NCBI GenBank assembly: GCA_964580585.1
Contig: CAZOKZ010000002.1
Location: 62,001-126,000 of the forward strand
Direction of reading: 5' to 3'
DNA length: 64,000 nucleotides
DNA from: CAZOKZ01 sp964580585
Lineage (GTDB): Bacteria; Sumerlaeota; Sumerlaeia; SLMS01; JAHLLQ01
The position numbers were made by a program, and so were the translations under genes. The stretch's first letter is position 1. Each line of letters opens with the position of its first letter. Shown here piece after piece: positions 47,700-57,892 of this stretch. The notes under the pieces are model-generated. The model made no database searches. It was not told the origin of the DNA and saw nothing but the letters and a program-made list of their open reading frames with translations.

Positions 47700-50600
47700 A
47701 TGACCCCGACTACCCCGCCACTGCACCCCATCGAAGCCGAACTGGCCAAGCGCATTGTGATCCTGGATGGCGGGATGGGCACGATGATTCAGCGTTATAA
47801 GCTGAGCGAGACCGACGTGCGCGGCGAGCGGTTTGCGAACCACCACAAAGACGTTAAAAATAACGGGGATATCCTGGTGCTGACGCATCCGGATATAATA
47901 AAGGAAATTCACGCGCAATACTTGGCCGTTGGGTCGGATATTATTGAAACAAACACGTTTGGCAGCACACGAATCGCCCAGGCGGATTTCGATTTGGAGG
48001 AAATCGTCCCGGAATTAAACCGTGAAGCAGCACGTCTCGCACGTGAAGCGGCGGACGAGGCGATGGCCACCGAGCCCGGACGCCAGTGCTGGGTGGCGGG
48101 GGCGCTAGGGCCGACTCCCAAGACGCTTTCTATTTCGCCCAAGGTCGATGACCCGGGTTACCGCGCGGTGACGTTCGAGGCCATGTACGATTCATACGCC
48201 GAACAAGCGCGCGTGCTGCTGGAAAATGGCGTAGACCTGCTGCTGGTCGAGACGATATTCGATACGCTGAACGCCAAGGCTGCGCTGATTGCCATTGAGG
48301 ATATTTTCGAAGAACGCGGCGCGCGCGTCCCGGTGATGATCTCCGTTACAATTGCCGACGCATCGGGACGCACGCTTACGGGTCAAACGCCGGAAGCGTT
48401 CTGGTATTCCATCGAAGGTTTCCGACCCCTGTCGGTCGGCATCAACTGCGCGCTCGGTGCGGACAAGATGCGTCCGTATATCGAAGAGTTAAGCGGGATG
48501 CTGACATGCGGCGTAAGCGTTTATCCGAACGCGGGTGTGCCAAACCCCATGTCGGAAACGGGTTTCGATCACACACCGCAAATCATGGCGAAAATCCTGG
48601 GGGATTTCGCAGAGAACGGTTGGCTGAATATCGTGGGCGGTTGTTGCGGCACGACGCCAGACCACATTCGTGCGATTCGCGAAGCCGTCGAGGGTCATGC
48701 GCCGCGTGCGATTCCCTCCGTCCCCCGCGTTTCGCGGTTCAGCGGACTCGAACCACTGAAAATCACGGCGGAAAGCAACCTGATCATGGTCGGCGAACGG
48801 ACCAATATCACAGGGTCGCCAAAATTCGCACGCTTGGTTCGCGAGGGAAACCTCGACGAAGGGCTTTCGATTGCCCGCCAGCAAGTCGATAACGGCGCGA
48901 ACATGATCGACATTAATATGGACGAAGGCATGATCGATTCGGAAGCGACGATGGTGCGGTTTTTGAACCTGATCGCGTCTGAACCCGATATCGCACGCGT
49001 GCCGATCATGATCGACAGCTCGCGGTGGTCGGTAATCGAGGCGGCATTACGATGCATCCAAGGCAAGGGAGTCGTAAATTCGATCAGTTTGAAGGAAGGC
49101 GAAGAAGTTTTTCTGCGCCATGCACGCACGATCAAAAAATTCGGTGCAGGCGCCGTGGTGATGGCGTTCGACGAAACGGGCCAGGCCGACACGAAGGATC
49201 GCAAAGTCGAAATTTGCAAACGTGCGTACGATTTGTTAACGGAAAAAGTCGGCTTCGATCCGACGGACATTATTTTCGATCCGAACGTGCTGACTGTCGC
49301 CACCGGCATGGACGAACACAACAATTACGCGGTGGATTTCATCGAAGCCACGCGCGAGATTAAACGCCTGTGTCCCGGGGCGAAAGTATCCGGCGGCATC
49401 AGCAACATTTCGTTCTCGTTCCGAGGCAATAACCCGATTCGCGAAGCGATGCACGCGGCGTTTTTGTACCACGCGATCAAGGCGGGGCTCGACTTGGCCA
49501 TCGTCAACGCGGGCATGATCGAAGTGTATGAACAAATTCCGAAAGATCGACTGGAGTTGGTTGAAGACGTGCTGCTCAATCGCCGTCCCGACGCCACCGA
49601 ACGCTTGATCGAGTACGCCGAACGCATTAAAGGCCAGACGCAAACGGGGACGGAGAAGCCCGTGCAGCAGGAATGGCGCACGGGGACGGTGGAAGAACGC
49701 CTGACGCATGCTTTGGTCAAGGGAATCGTCGAGTTCATCGATGAAGACGTGGAGGAAGCACGCCAGAAGTATGCACGCCCTCTCGAAATTATCGAAGGTC
49801 CATTAATGGACGGCATGAACGTGGTTGGCGATTTGTTTGGTGCGGGGAAAATGTTTCTGCCGCAAGTGGTCAAGAGCGCGCGCGTCATGAAAAAAGCCGT
49901 GGCTTATTTGCTCCCGTTCATGGAAGCGGAAAAAGATGCCAACTCCGCCAAAGCCGCACGCGTGGTGCTCGCCACGGTAAAGGGCGACGTGCACGACATT
50001 GGCAAAAATATCGTCGGCGTGGTGCTGGGGTGTAACAACTTCGAGGTCATCGACCTCGGCGTGATGGTTTCGTGCGACAAAATCCTGGAAAAAGCGCGCG
50101 AAGTCGAAGCCGACATCATCGGATTGAGCGGACTGATTACTCCGTCCCTCGACGAAATGGTGCACAATGCGCGTGAAATGCAACGCCAAGGCTTCTCCGT
50201 CCCCCTCCTGATCGGTGGAGCGACGACGAGCAAAATTCACACGGCGGTAAAGATTGCGCCACATTACAAGGCCCCTACGGTGCACGTTCTCGATGCGTCG
50301 CGCGCGGTGTCCGTCGTGCAGCAACTGCTCGACCCGATTCATCGCCACGCGTATGCGCAAAGCGTGTCGGAAGAATTTGATCGTCTGCGCGCGCATCACG
50401 AAGCTTCGCAACGTCGCGTCGAGTTGCTGCCGATCGAAGACGCTCGCGCCAATCGCGCGAAATTCGATTGGAACAATGCTCAGATTCCCACACCGGAATT
50501 CACGGGCATCCGCACGTTCGAGGATTACCCGTTGGAAGAAATCGTCGAATACATCGATTGGTCGCCGTTTTTCCACGCGTGGGAATTAAAAGGTGTGTAC

Positions 50601-51437
50601 CCGAAAATTCTCGATCATCCCAAGTGGGGCGACCGCGCACGCGAATTGCTCGCCGATGGAAAGAAGTTGCTGCAAAAGATCATGGACGGTAATTTGCTGC
50701 GTGCAAAAGCCGTAATTGGTTTTTTTCCGGCTAACAGCATTGGCGACGATATCGAACTCTATGCAAACACGGATCAGACACACGTGCTGACGACGATCCA
50801 CACACTTCGCCAACAGGAAACCAAAGAAACGGGCAAACCCAACCTGGCCCTGGCTGATTACGTTGCGCCGAAACACACCGAACGCGTGGATTACCTTGGT
50901 GGGTTCGTGCTCACTGCAGGCATTGGTGTGCAGGAACTGTGTGCTCAATTCGAAGCCGACCACGACGATTACAGTTCGATCATGGTCAAAGCGCTTGCCG
51001 ATCGTTTGGCCGAGGCGTTCGCCGAATTGATGCACGAAAGGGTGCGCAAATTCTGGGGATATGGAAAATCCGAGGCTTTCTCAAACGACGATTTGATCGC
51101 AGAAAAATATCGCGGCATTCGTCCGGCCCCAGGGTATCCCGCATGCCCGGATCACTCGGAGAAACGTCTGCTGTTCGATTTACTCGATGCCGAAGAAAAC
51201 ATCGACGTGCGCCTGACAGAGAATTTCGCCATGGCGCCCGCCAGTTCGGTCAGCGGATTTTATTTCTCGCATCCCGACTCGAAATATTTCGACGTCGGTA
51301 AGATCGACCGCGATCAAGTGACCGACTACGCGCGCCGAAAAAAAATGCCCCTCGAAGAAATCGAACGGTGGTTGCGTCCGAACCTGAATTACGATGCCGA
51401 TGCGGTGGGGACGGAGACCACAGTCGGGGCTGTTTAA
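47700..51437 (+). CDS. metH: Cobalamin-dependent methionine synthase
   Basis: Full-length 1245-residue enzyme with all four modules. (1) Homocysteine domain to about residue 330, zinc cysteines in NCA (Cys250) and GGCCGTTPDH (about 314-323). (2) Methyltetrahydrofolate domain about 345-620, with VGERTNITGSPKF and GANMIDINMDEGMID. (3) Cobalamin domain about 650-900, with DVHDIGKNIVG (the axial His is near 765) and LLIGGATTSKIHTAVK. (4) SAM reactivation domain at the C terminus, with YPLEEIVEYIDWSPFFHAWE and RPAPGYPACPDH. AAGGAG precedes the ATG. No cobalamin riboswitch was seen in the short leader. It contains four copies of the word GGGGACGGAG/CTCCGTCCCC. Confidence 0.97.
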   Translation: MTPTTPPLHPIEAELAKRIVILDGGMGTMIQRYKLSETDVRGERFANHHKDVKNNGDILVLTHPDIIKEIHAQYLAVGSDIIETNTFGSTRIAQADFDLEEIVPELNREAARLAREAADEAMATEPGRQCWVAGALGPTPKTLSISPKVDDPGYRAVTFEAMYDSYAEQARVLLENGVDLLLVETIFDTLNAKAALIAIEDIFEERGARVPVMISVTIADASGRTLTGQTPEAFWYSIEGFRPLSVGINCALGADKMRPYIEELSGMLTCGVSVYPNAGVPNPMSETGFDHTPQIMAKILGDFAENGWLNIVGGCCGTTPDHIRAIREAVEGHAPRAIPSVPRVSRFSGLEPLKITAESNLIMVGERTNITGSPKFARLVREGNLDEGLSIARQQVDNGANMIDINMDEGMIDSEATMVRFLNLIASEPDIARVPIMIDSSRWSVIEAALRCIQGKGVVNSISLKEGEEVFLRHARTIKKFGAGAVVMAFDETGQADTKDRKVEICKRAYDLLTEKVGFDPTDIIFDPNVLTVATGMDEHNNYAVDFIEATREIKRLCPGAKVSGGISNISFSFRGNNPIREAMHAAFLYHAIKAGLDLAIVNAGMIEVYEQIPKDRLELVEDVLLNRRPDATERLIEYAERIKGQTQTGTEKPVQQEWRTGTVEERLTHALVKGIVEFIDEDVEEARQKYARPLEIIEGPLMDGMNVVGDLFGAGKMFLPQVVKSARVMKKAVAYLLPFMEAEKDANSAKAARVVLATVKGDVHDIGKNIVGVVLGCNNFEVIDLGVMVSCDKILEKAREVEADIIGLSGLITPSLDEMVHNAREMQRQGFSVPLLIGGATTSKIHTAVKIAPHYKAPTVHVLDASRAVSVVQQLLDPIHRHAYAQSVSEEFDRLRAHHEASQRRVELLPIEDARANRAKFDWNNAQIPTPEFTGIRTFEDYPLEEIVEYIDWSPFFHAWELKGVYPKILDHPKWGDRARELLADGKKLLQKIMDGNLLRAKAVIGFFPANSIGDDIELYANTDQTHVLTTIHTLRQQETKETGKPNLALADYVAPKHTERVDYLGGFVLTAGIGVQELCAQFEADHDDYSSIMVKALADRLAEAFAELMHERVRKFWGYGKSEAFSNDDLIAEKYRGIRPAPGYPACPDHSEKRLLFDLLDAEENIDVRLTENFAMAPASSVSGFYFSHPDSKYFDVGKIDRDQVTDYARRKKMPLEEIERWLRPNLNYDADAVGTETTVGAV

Positions 51438-51443
51438 TACTCG

Positions 51444-51935
51444 TTATTGAACGATATCGGGCGAAGTGACCTCAACCGACGGAAGCACCCGATAAATGAA
51501 GAAACAAACGAGTGCGGAAATCGCATAACCAACAAACGACCCCAGGATGCGCGAGTATTCTATCTCAACGCGCGTCGGAATCATTTGCTCGGGTGTGGGG
51601 CTCGATTCCACTGGCCAAAGCCAGACACCGTGACGAGCCGCACCCATCCGCATTCCGTTATAAAAAAGGTGAAAAATCACCGGCAAAACAAACATTGACC
51701 AATGGGGATCAATGCCAAACAAACCAAGGACTTTAATCGCGAGGAAGACAAACAGACCCACTTCAAAAATCGATTTCACCAATGTGATGAAATTATCAAT
51801 AAATGAAGCGCGGCGAAACGAATCCACCCCAATCGGTTGAATTCCAAACATGATAATCGGAACGGCGTTGAAAATAAACATGACGATCGCCGCGATGACG
51901 AGCACCAGAAAATAAATCCGAACGGTAGTCAACAC
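51444..51935 (-). CDS. Unknown four-helix membrane protein
   Basis: 163 residues from a GTG with GGAGG upstream. Four predicted membrane helices: IYFLVLVIAAIVMFIFNAVPI, LVKSIFEVGLFVFLAIKVLG, MFVLPVIFHLFYNGMRMG and VGYAISALVCFFIYRVLP (all in part). No catalytic motif. It is the last gene on this strand between metH and cysS, 15 bases after cysS, so it is probably co-transcribed with cysS. Family not recognised. Confidence 0.6.
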   Translation of the reverse strand: MLTTVRIYFLVLVIAAIVMFIFNAVPIIMFGIQPIGVDSFRRASFIDNFITLVKSIFEVGLFVFLAIKVLGLFGIDPHWSMFVLPVIFHLFYNGMRMGAARHGVWLWPVESSPTPEQMIPTRVEIEYSRILGSFVGYAISALVCFFIYRVLPSVEVTSPDIVQ

Positions 51936-51950
51936 AGCAACATCCTCCCG

Positions 51951-53390
51951 TTATGCTTTTTTCCACACCGTTCCGGTCGGTTTATCTTCAAGAACGATTC
52001 CCAATTCTCCCAAACGATCGCGAATCGTATCCGCCAATTGGAACTGTTTGGCTTTTCGAGCTTCGGCTCGCACGGCAATCAGCACTTCCATCAATTGGCC
52101 GCTCAAGTCGGAAATCGATTCGTCTTTCGGTTCCAGATCGGGCGTCGTTCCCAACACCCAACGGAAATGCGCCAGCAAGGATGCCACGCCTTCGAGCGCT
52201 ACGCGATCTCCGTCCCCTTTTTCGACTTTCGCGCGTTCCGTGTTGAGCACCGTCACCAAGTCAAACATCACGCCAATGGCTTGCGCGGTGTTGAAATCGT
52301 CGTTCATCGCTTCGGCGAAACGCTTTTCGAGTAATTCGAGCGACTCCGTCCCCTTCCACTTCTCCGTCCCCGGCTTCATCCCGAGCGTCGTTACGGCCTC
52401 GCGATATGCATCGGCATAACGGCGGGTGGCTTTTTGAGCAGCGTTCAGGTTTTCTTCGGTGAAATCGAGCTCGGAACGATAGTGTGCCGAGAGTAGAAAA
52501 TGCCGCAATGTCAACGCGTCGAACTTGGCCAGCAACGCATCGATATTTTTGAAATTCCCAAGGGATTTCGACATTTTCTCGCCATCGATGTTCAGGAATC
52601 CATTGTGCACCCAGTAACGCACAAACGGGTGCCCCGTCACGGCTTCGCTCTGCGCGATTTCATTTTCATGGTGCGGAAACGTCAAATCGACTCCCCCGCT
52701 GTGAATGTCGATGGTGTCGTTTTTATGGCAAGCCATCGACATGCACGAGCATTCGAGATGCCATCCGGGACGGCCTTCACCCCAGGGGGATTTCCATGCG
52801 GGTTCGCCTGGCTTACTTGCCTTCCAAAGGCAAAAATCCAACGGGCTGCGTTTCAGTTTCTGCTGCGTCTCATCGACCCGCTCGCCCTGGCGCATGTCGT
52901 CGATGTTTTTGCGCGAAAGCTTGCCGTATCCCTCGAACGACCGCACGTCGAACCACACCGAACCGTCTTCGCTGGCGTAGGCGTGGCCCTTGTCGATCAA
53001 CGTTTTCACCAACCGAATCATTGGCCCGATGAATTTTGTGGCCCGCGGGTGTTCGTCGGCTTCACGCACGCCGAGCAACTTGATGTGCTCGAAGAAAAGC
53101 GTCGTAAATCGCTCGGCAATTTCGCTCGCCTCGACACCTTCTTCGATGGCGCGATTGATAATTTTATCGTCGATATCGGTGATGTTCTGAACAAAGTACA
53201 ACTCATACCCGAGGTGCTCGATCCAGCGGCGCATCGCGTCCACCACGACGAAATTGCGGGCATTGCCGATGTGAAACGGCCCGTAAACCGTTGGCCCGCA
53301 GTTGTAGAAAGTGACCTTTTTCCCGGCAGGGTCTAACGGGGTAAAGTTTTCCTTCTGGCGAGTCAACGTGTTGTAAATTTTCAGCGTCAT
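51951..53390 (-). CDS. cysS: Cysteinyl-tRNA synthetase
   Basis: Charges tRNA-Cys. 479 residues from the ATG at 53390 (MTLKIYNTLTRQKENF); 20 codons of upstream frame are ignored. Zinc/cysteine-site YNCGPTVYGPFHIGNAR (the HIGH motif as HIGN), ITDIDDKIINRA, WHLECSCMSM with the zinc cysteines, and GEKMSKSLGNFKN (KMSKS motif). Length and motif order are normal. Its leader has two hairpins (53411-53432 and 53437-53456). Three copies of the GGGGACGGAG word occur in this gene. Confidence 0.95.
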   Translation of the reverse strand: MTLKIYNTLTRQKENFTPLDPAGKKVTFYNCGPTVYGPFHIGNARNFVVVDAMRRWIEHLGYELYFVQNITDIDDKIINRAIEEGVEASEIAERFTTLFFEHIKLLGVREADEHPRATKFIGPMIRLVKTLIDKGHAYASEDGSVWFDVRSFEGYGKLSRKNIDDMRQGERVDETQQKLKRSPLDFCLWKASKPGEPAWKSPWGEGRPGWHLECSCMSMACHKNDTIDIHSGGVDLTFPHHENEIAQSEAVTGHPFVRYWVHNGFLNIDGEKMSKSLGNFKNIDALLAKFDALTLRHFLLSAHYRSELDFTEENLNAAQKATRRYADAYREAVTTLGMKPGTEKWKGTESLELLEKRFAEAMNDDFNTAQAIGVMFDLVTVLNTERAKVEKGDGDRVALEGVASLLAHFRWVLGTTPDLEPKDESISDLSGQLMEVLIAVRAEARKAKQFQLADTIRDRLGELGIVLEDKPTGTVWKKA

Positions 53391-53410
53391 CGGGTCTCGT
53401 CCTCTTGATT

Positions 53411-53456
53411 TTTCGGCCTCTGCGCGCCGAAAGAGCGGCCAAGTAAGCACTTGGCC
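53411..53456 (-). promoter_or_regulatory. Two tandem hairpins in the cysS leader
   Basis: TTTCGGC/GCCGAAA (53411-53432) and GGCCAAGT-AAGC-ACTTGGCC (53437-53456) are perfect inverted repeats of 7 and 8 bp, 20-70 bases upstream of the cysS start. They could be a leader structure that controls cysS; no T-box features were found. Confidence 0.35.
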
Positions 53457-53664
53457 CAGGGGGCGGCAACGCCAGATTGTGAATCAATGGGTGGAATTTG
53501 CAGTAAAACACAGAAATGCCGAATTTCCAGCACTCAGGATTCAACTTTCCGTTGCCAAACGGGGGCCAGTCGGGGCTGGATTGCGGCTCCCGTTGGGATT
53601 CCCACAATACAAATTCGTTGGGACCCGCGCGCCAATTTCCGGCACGGAAATGGCATCTAACTAA

Positions 53665-53689
53665 ATACGGGACCAAAAGAGTCCTATAT
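53665..53689. promoter_or_regulatory. Rrf2/IscR-type operator upstream of the suf operon
   Basis: The 25-base site reads ATA-N3-GAC-N7-GTC-N3-TAT, symmetric in all the conserved positions, and this is exactly the spacing of the IscR type 1 site. It lies 17 bases before the Rrf2-family gene that heads the operon. Confidence 0.72.
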
Positions 53690-53706
53690 CGACACCGGAA
53701 CAACGC

Positions 53707-54195
53707 ATGATCCGCCTGACCAAACAAACCGATTACGCGCTGGTCCTGCTCACGCAAATGGCCACCACGCCGGTTTGCGACATGCACACGGCCCGCGATT
53801 TGGCCGAACGCACGCACCTGCCTCTGCCGATGGTCAGCAAGATTTTGAAGACACTTGGCCGCCATGGGCTGCTGATTTCCCACCGGGGCTCCAAGGGCGG
53901 GTATAGTCTGGCGACGGATCCGGAAAACATTACGGTGGCGGAAATCATCCGAGTGCTGGAAGGCCCCATCGCGTTGACCGAATGCAGCGTGCATTCTTCG
54001 ACCTCGTGCGTGATCGAGTCTTCCTGCCCGACGAGCCTGAATTTCCGGCGCATCAGCCGCGCGGTGACCGAGGCGTTGGAGGGCATTTCGCTCGAAGAGA
54101 TGGCCAAACCCTGGCGCGACTGGTTGGGGCCAATTCCACGACCGGAAATGGCGGCAAAATCGCAGGCGGTTCTCCCAGCGGCAAAAACTTCCTAA
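53707..54195 (+). CDS. Rrf2-family Fe-S cluster-sensing regulator of the suf operon
   Basis: 162 residues. The N-terminal winged helix is typical of Rrf2 proteins (LTKQTDYALVLLTQMA, DLAERTHLPLPMVSKILKTLGRHGLL in part, SHRGSKGGYSLA). Three cysteines lie in the metal-cluster loop TECSVHSSTSCVIESSCPT, enough to hold an Fe-S cluster with a fourth ligand, as in SufR/IscR. First gene of the suf operon; sufB follows 56 bases later. A matching operator lies just upstream, so autoregulation by cluster status is likely. Confidence 0.9.
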   Translation: MIRLTKQTDYALVLLTQMATTPVCDMHTARDLAERTHLPLPMVSKILKTLGRHGLLISHRGSKGGYSLATDPENITVAEIIRVLEGPIALTECSVHSSTSCVIESSCPTSLNFRRISRAVTEALEGISLEEMAKPWRDWLGPIPRPEMAAKSQAVLPAAKTS

Positions 54196-54251
54196 CAAAC
54201 TAAACAATCCTACTTCGGATTTGGTAATACACTCAACAGGATGGAAATTGA

Positions 54252-55703
<1,452 letters not shown>

Positions 55704-55773
55704 CCCGTGTTATCGCAACCTCCGCCACAAAAAACATTCGATTCAATTCAAGATTTCAGGAGCGCACGTCCCC

Positions 55774-56541
55774 ATGTTGGAAATTAAAAACCTTCACGCT
55801 AAAATCGAAGACAACGAAATTCTGCACGGATTGAACCTGACCGTGAATCCCGGCGAGGTCCACGCGATCATGGGCCCGAACGGCTCGGGTAAAAGCACCC
55901 TGGCCCGCGTGATTTCCGGCGCCGAAGATTACGAAGTCACCGACGGTAGCATTACGTTCTGCGGCGAAGACCTTCTTGAAAAAGAAGCCGACGAACGGGC
56001 ACAGTCCGGCATCTTCATGGCCTTTCAATACCCGGTGGAAATCCCGGGGGTCAGCAACACGTACTTTTTGCGCGCGGCGCTGAACTCGATCCGCAAATAC
56101 CGGGGCGAGGACGAAATCAGCGGAGCCGATTTCCTGAAGCTTGTGAAAGAAAAAGCCGAGTTGGTGGAATTAGACCCGGACCTGATGAAGCGCTCGGTCA
56201 ATGTTGGCTTTTCGGGCGGTGAGAAAAAGCGCAACGAGATCTTCCAAATGGCGGTGCTCGATCCGAAACTCGCCGTGCTCGATGAAACCGACTCGGGTCT
56301 CGACATCGACGCGTTGCGCATCGTTGCCAACGGCGTAAACAAGCTGCGCGGCAAGGATCGCGCGATCATCGTGGTGACGCACTATCAGCGTCTGCTGAAC
56401 TACATCGTTCCGGATTTTGTCCATGTGCTCGTGGACGGAAAAATCGCAAAATCCGGTGGAAAAGATTTGGCCCTCGAGTTGGAAGAAGCGGGTTATTCGT
56501 GGGTGAATGAAGGCAAACAAACCGAAACAGCGAACGTTTGA
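55774..56541 (+). CDS. sufC: Fe-S assembly ATPase SufC
   Basis: The cytoplasmic ABC-type ATPase of the SufBCD complex. 255 residues from the ATG at 55774 with AGGAG upstream; the 27-codon upstream frame is ignored. Walker A GPNGSGKSTLARVI, the SufC-type FMAFQYPVEIPGVSN Q-loop, signature SGGEKKRNEIFQM, Walker B LAVLDETDSGLDIDAL and the switch histidine in IVVTHYQRLL are present. sufD starts 11 bases after its stop. Confidence 0.95.
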   Translation: MLEIKNLHAKIEDNEILHGLNLTVNPGEVHAIMGPNGSGKSTLARVISGAEDYEVTDGSITFCGEDLLEKEADERAQSGIFMAFQYPVEIPGVSNTYFLRAALNSIRKYRGEDEISGADFLKLVKEKAELVELDPDLMKRSVNVGFSGGEKKRNEIFQMAVLDPKLAVLDETDSGLDIDALRIVANGVNKLRGKDRAIIVVTHYQRLLNYIVPDFVHVLVDGKIAKSGGKDLALELEEAGYSWVNEGKQTETANV

Positions 56542-56552
56542 GGGAGAAACCG

Positions 56553-57860
56553 ATGACGGAATTACTGACACAAAACGAATCGTACATCGAACTGTTCGCA
56601 AGCGTGGATATATTCCCCGCCGAACCCAAGTGGTTGACCGAACGTCGCCAGGAAGCGCTTGCGCGTTTTCAACGCCTCGGTTTTCCAACACAAAAGCAGG
56701 AAGACTGGCGCTTCACCAATTTAGCGCCATTGGCAGATACGGTATTTGCACTTCCCACGCGTGACGATCTTCCCTGCGCCGATGTCGTGGGAGACCATAC
56801 CTATCGGGGTTTTAATGGCGGTGTGTTTGTTTTCGTCGATGGTGTTTTCGTGCGCGAACTTTCCACGCTCACTCCCCTGCCGAAGGGCGTTTTCGCCGGC
56901 AGTTTACGCGATGCGTTGGAAACGAACGAAGCACTGGTTAAAGAACATCTGTCGCAATTGACAGACAACGAATCCGCGCCGTTCAGTGCCTTGAACGATG
57001 CTTTCGTCCAGGACGGATTTGTCCTCGCCATTCCCGCGAATACGGTGATCGAAGAGCCGATCCAGGTACTTTACCTGACCACGGGTAGCTCCGTCCCCAC
57101 GATGAGCACCTTGCACAACTTGTTTATCTTTGAACAAAGCAGCCAGGCGACAATGGTTGAAAAACACGCTTCGCTTGGCGAAGGGAATTATTTCAAAAAT
57201 ATCGTCACGGAAGTGTACTCTGGCAAAAACTCGAATGTGGATCATTACAAAATCCAACTCGAAGGCGACAGCGCCACACACATTTCCACGCTGCGTTTGT
57301 ACCAGGAACGCGACAGCTACTTCCGTTCGCATACGATCGATTTTGGCGCGCTGCTGGTGCGTAACAACCTGTGGGGTAAACTCGACGGCGAAGGTTGCGA
57401 AGCGGTGCTGAATGGGTTGTACATGCTGCGCGGCAAACAACATGTCGATAATCACATGTGGATGGAGCACGTAAAGGAAAACATCCCAAGCCACGAGTTG
57501 TATAAAGGTATTCTCGACGACGAATCCAGCGCTGTGTTTACGGGTCGCATTTTCGTCCACAAGGAAGCCCAAAAAACCGACGCCAAGCAAACGAACCAGA
57601 ACTTGCTTCTTTCGGACAACGCACGCGTGAACACCAAGCCACAGCTTGAAATTTACGCGGACGATGTGAAGTGCACGCACGGCGCGACGATTGGTCAAAT
57701 GGACCCGATGGCGTTATTTTACCTGATGTCGCGCGCTATCGACCGCGATACGGCGCGCCACCTGTTGGTGCAAGCCTTCGCGGGCGACATCACCGAACGC
57801 ATTCGACTCGAACCCGTGCGCGAGAGCGTGAATAAGATTCTGGCGAAACGATTGAAATAG
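56553..57860 (+). CDS. sufD: Fe-S assembly protein SufD
   Basis: The second beta-helix partner of SufC. 435 residues from the ATG at 56553 with a GAGGGAG site; an in-frame start five codons earlier overlaps sufC. N-terminal ERRQEALARFQRLGFPTQKQEDWRFTNLAPL (in part) and the C-terminal DDVKCTHGATIGQMDPMALFYLMSRAI with LVQAFAGDITERI are typical. The conserved His of the SufD HGA motif (KCTHGATIG) is present. One copy of the CTCCGTCCCC word lies at 57089. Confidence 0.93.
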   Translation: MTELLTQNESYIELFASVDIFPAEPKWLTERRQEALARFQRLGFPTQKQEDWRFTNLAPLADTVFALPTRDDLPCADVVGDHTYRGFNGGVFVFVDGVFVRELSTLTPLPKGVFAGSLRDALETNEALVKEHLSQLTDNESAPFSALNDAFVQDGFVLAIPANTVIEEPIQVLYLTTGSSVPTMSTLHNLFIFEQSSQATMVEKHASLGEGNYFKNIVTEVYSGKNSNVDHYKIQLEGDSATHISTLRLYQERDSYFRSHTIDFGALLVRNNLWGKLDGEGCEAVLNGLYMLRGKQHVDNHMWMEHVKENIPSHELYKGILDDESSAVFTGRIFVHKEAQKTDAKQTNQNLLLSDNARVNTKPQLEIYADDVKCTHGATIGQMDPMALFYLMSRAIDRDTARHLLVQAFAGDITERIRLEPVRESVNKILAKRLK

Positions 57861-57892
57861 CCCCCAACTCCCTCTGCCTGGGAGGAGCAAAC

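Larger units (their letters stand above)
53391..53706. other. cysS-rrf2 divergent intergenic region
   Basis: About 316 bases. On the cysS side are the two hairpins; on the suf side are the palindrome ATTTCCG-GCA-CGGAAAT (53635-53651) and the Rrf2/IscR-type operator. The stretch 53460-53630 has nothing I recognise. Confidence 0.6.

Noticed and set aside
53437..53456. T-box-type leader in front of cysS
   Set aside because: The hairpins are too short and lack the T-box bulge sequence; T-boxes are also mainly found in Gram-positive bacteria.
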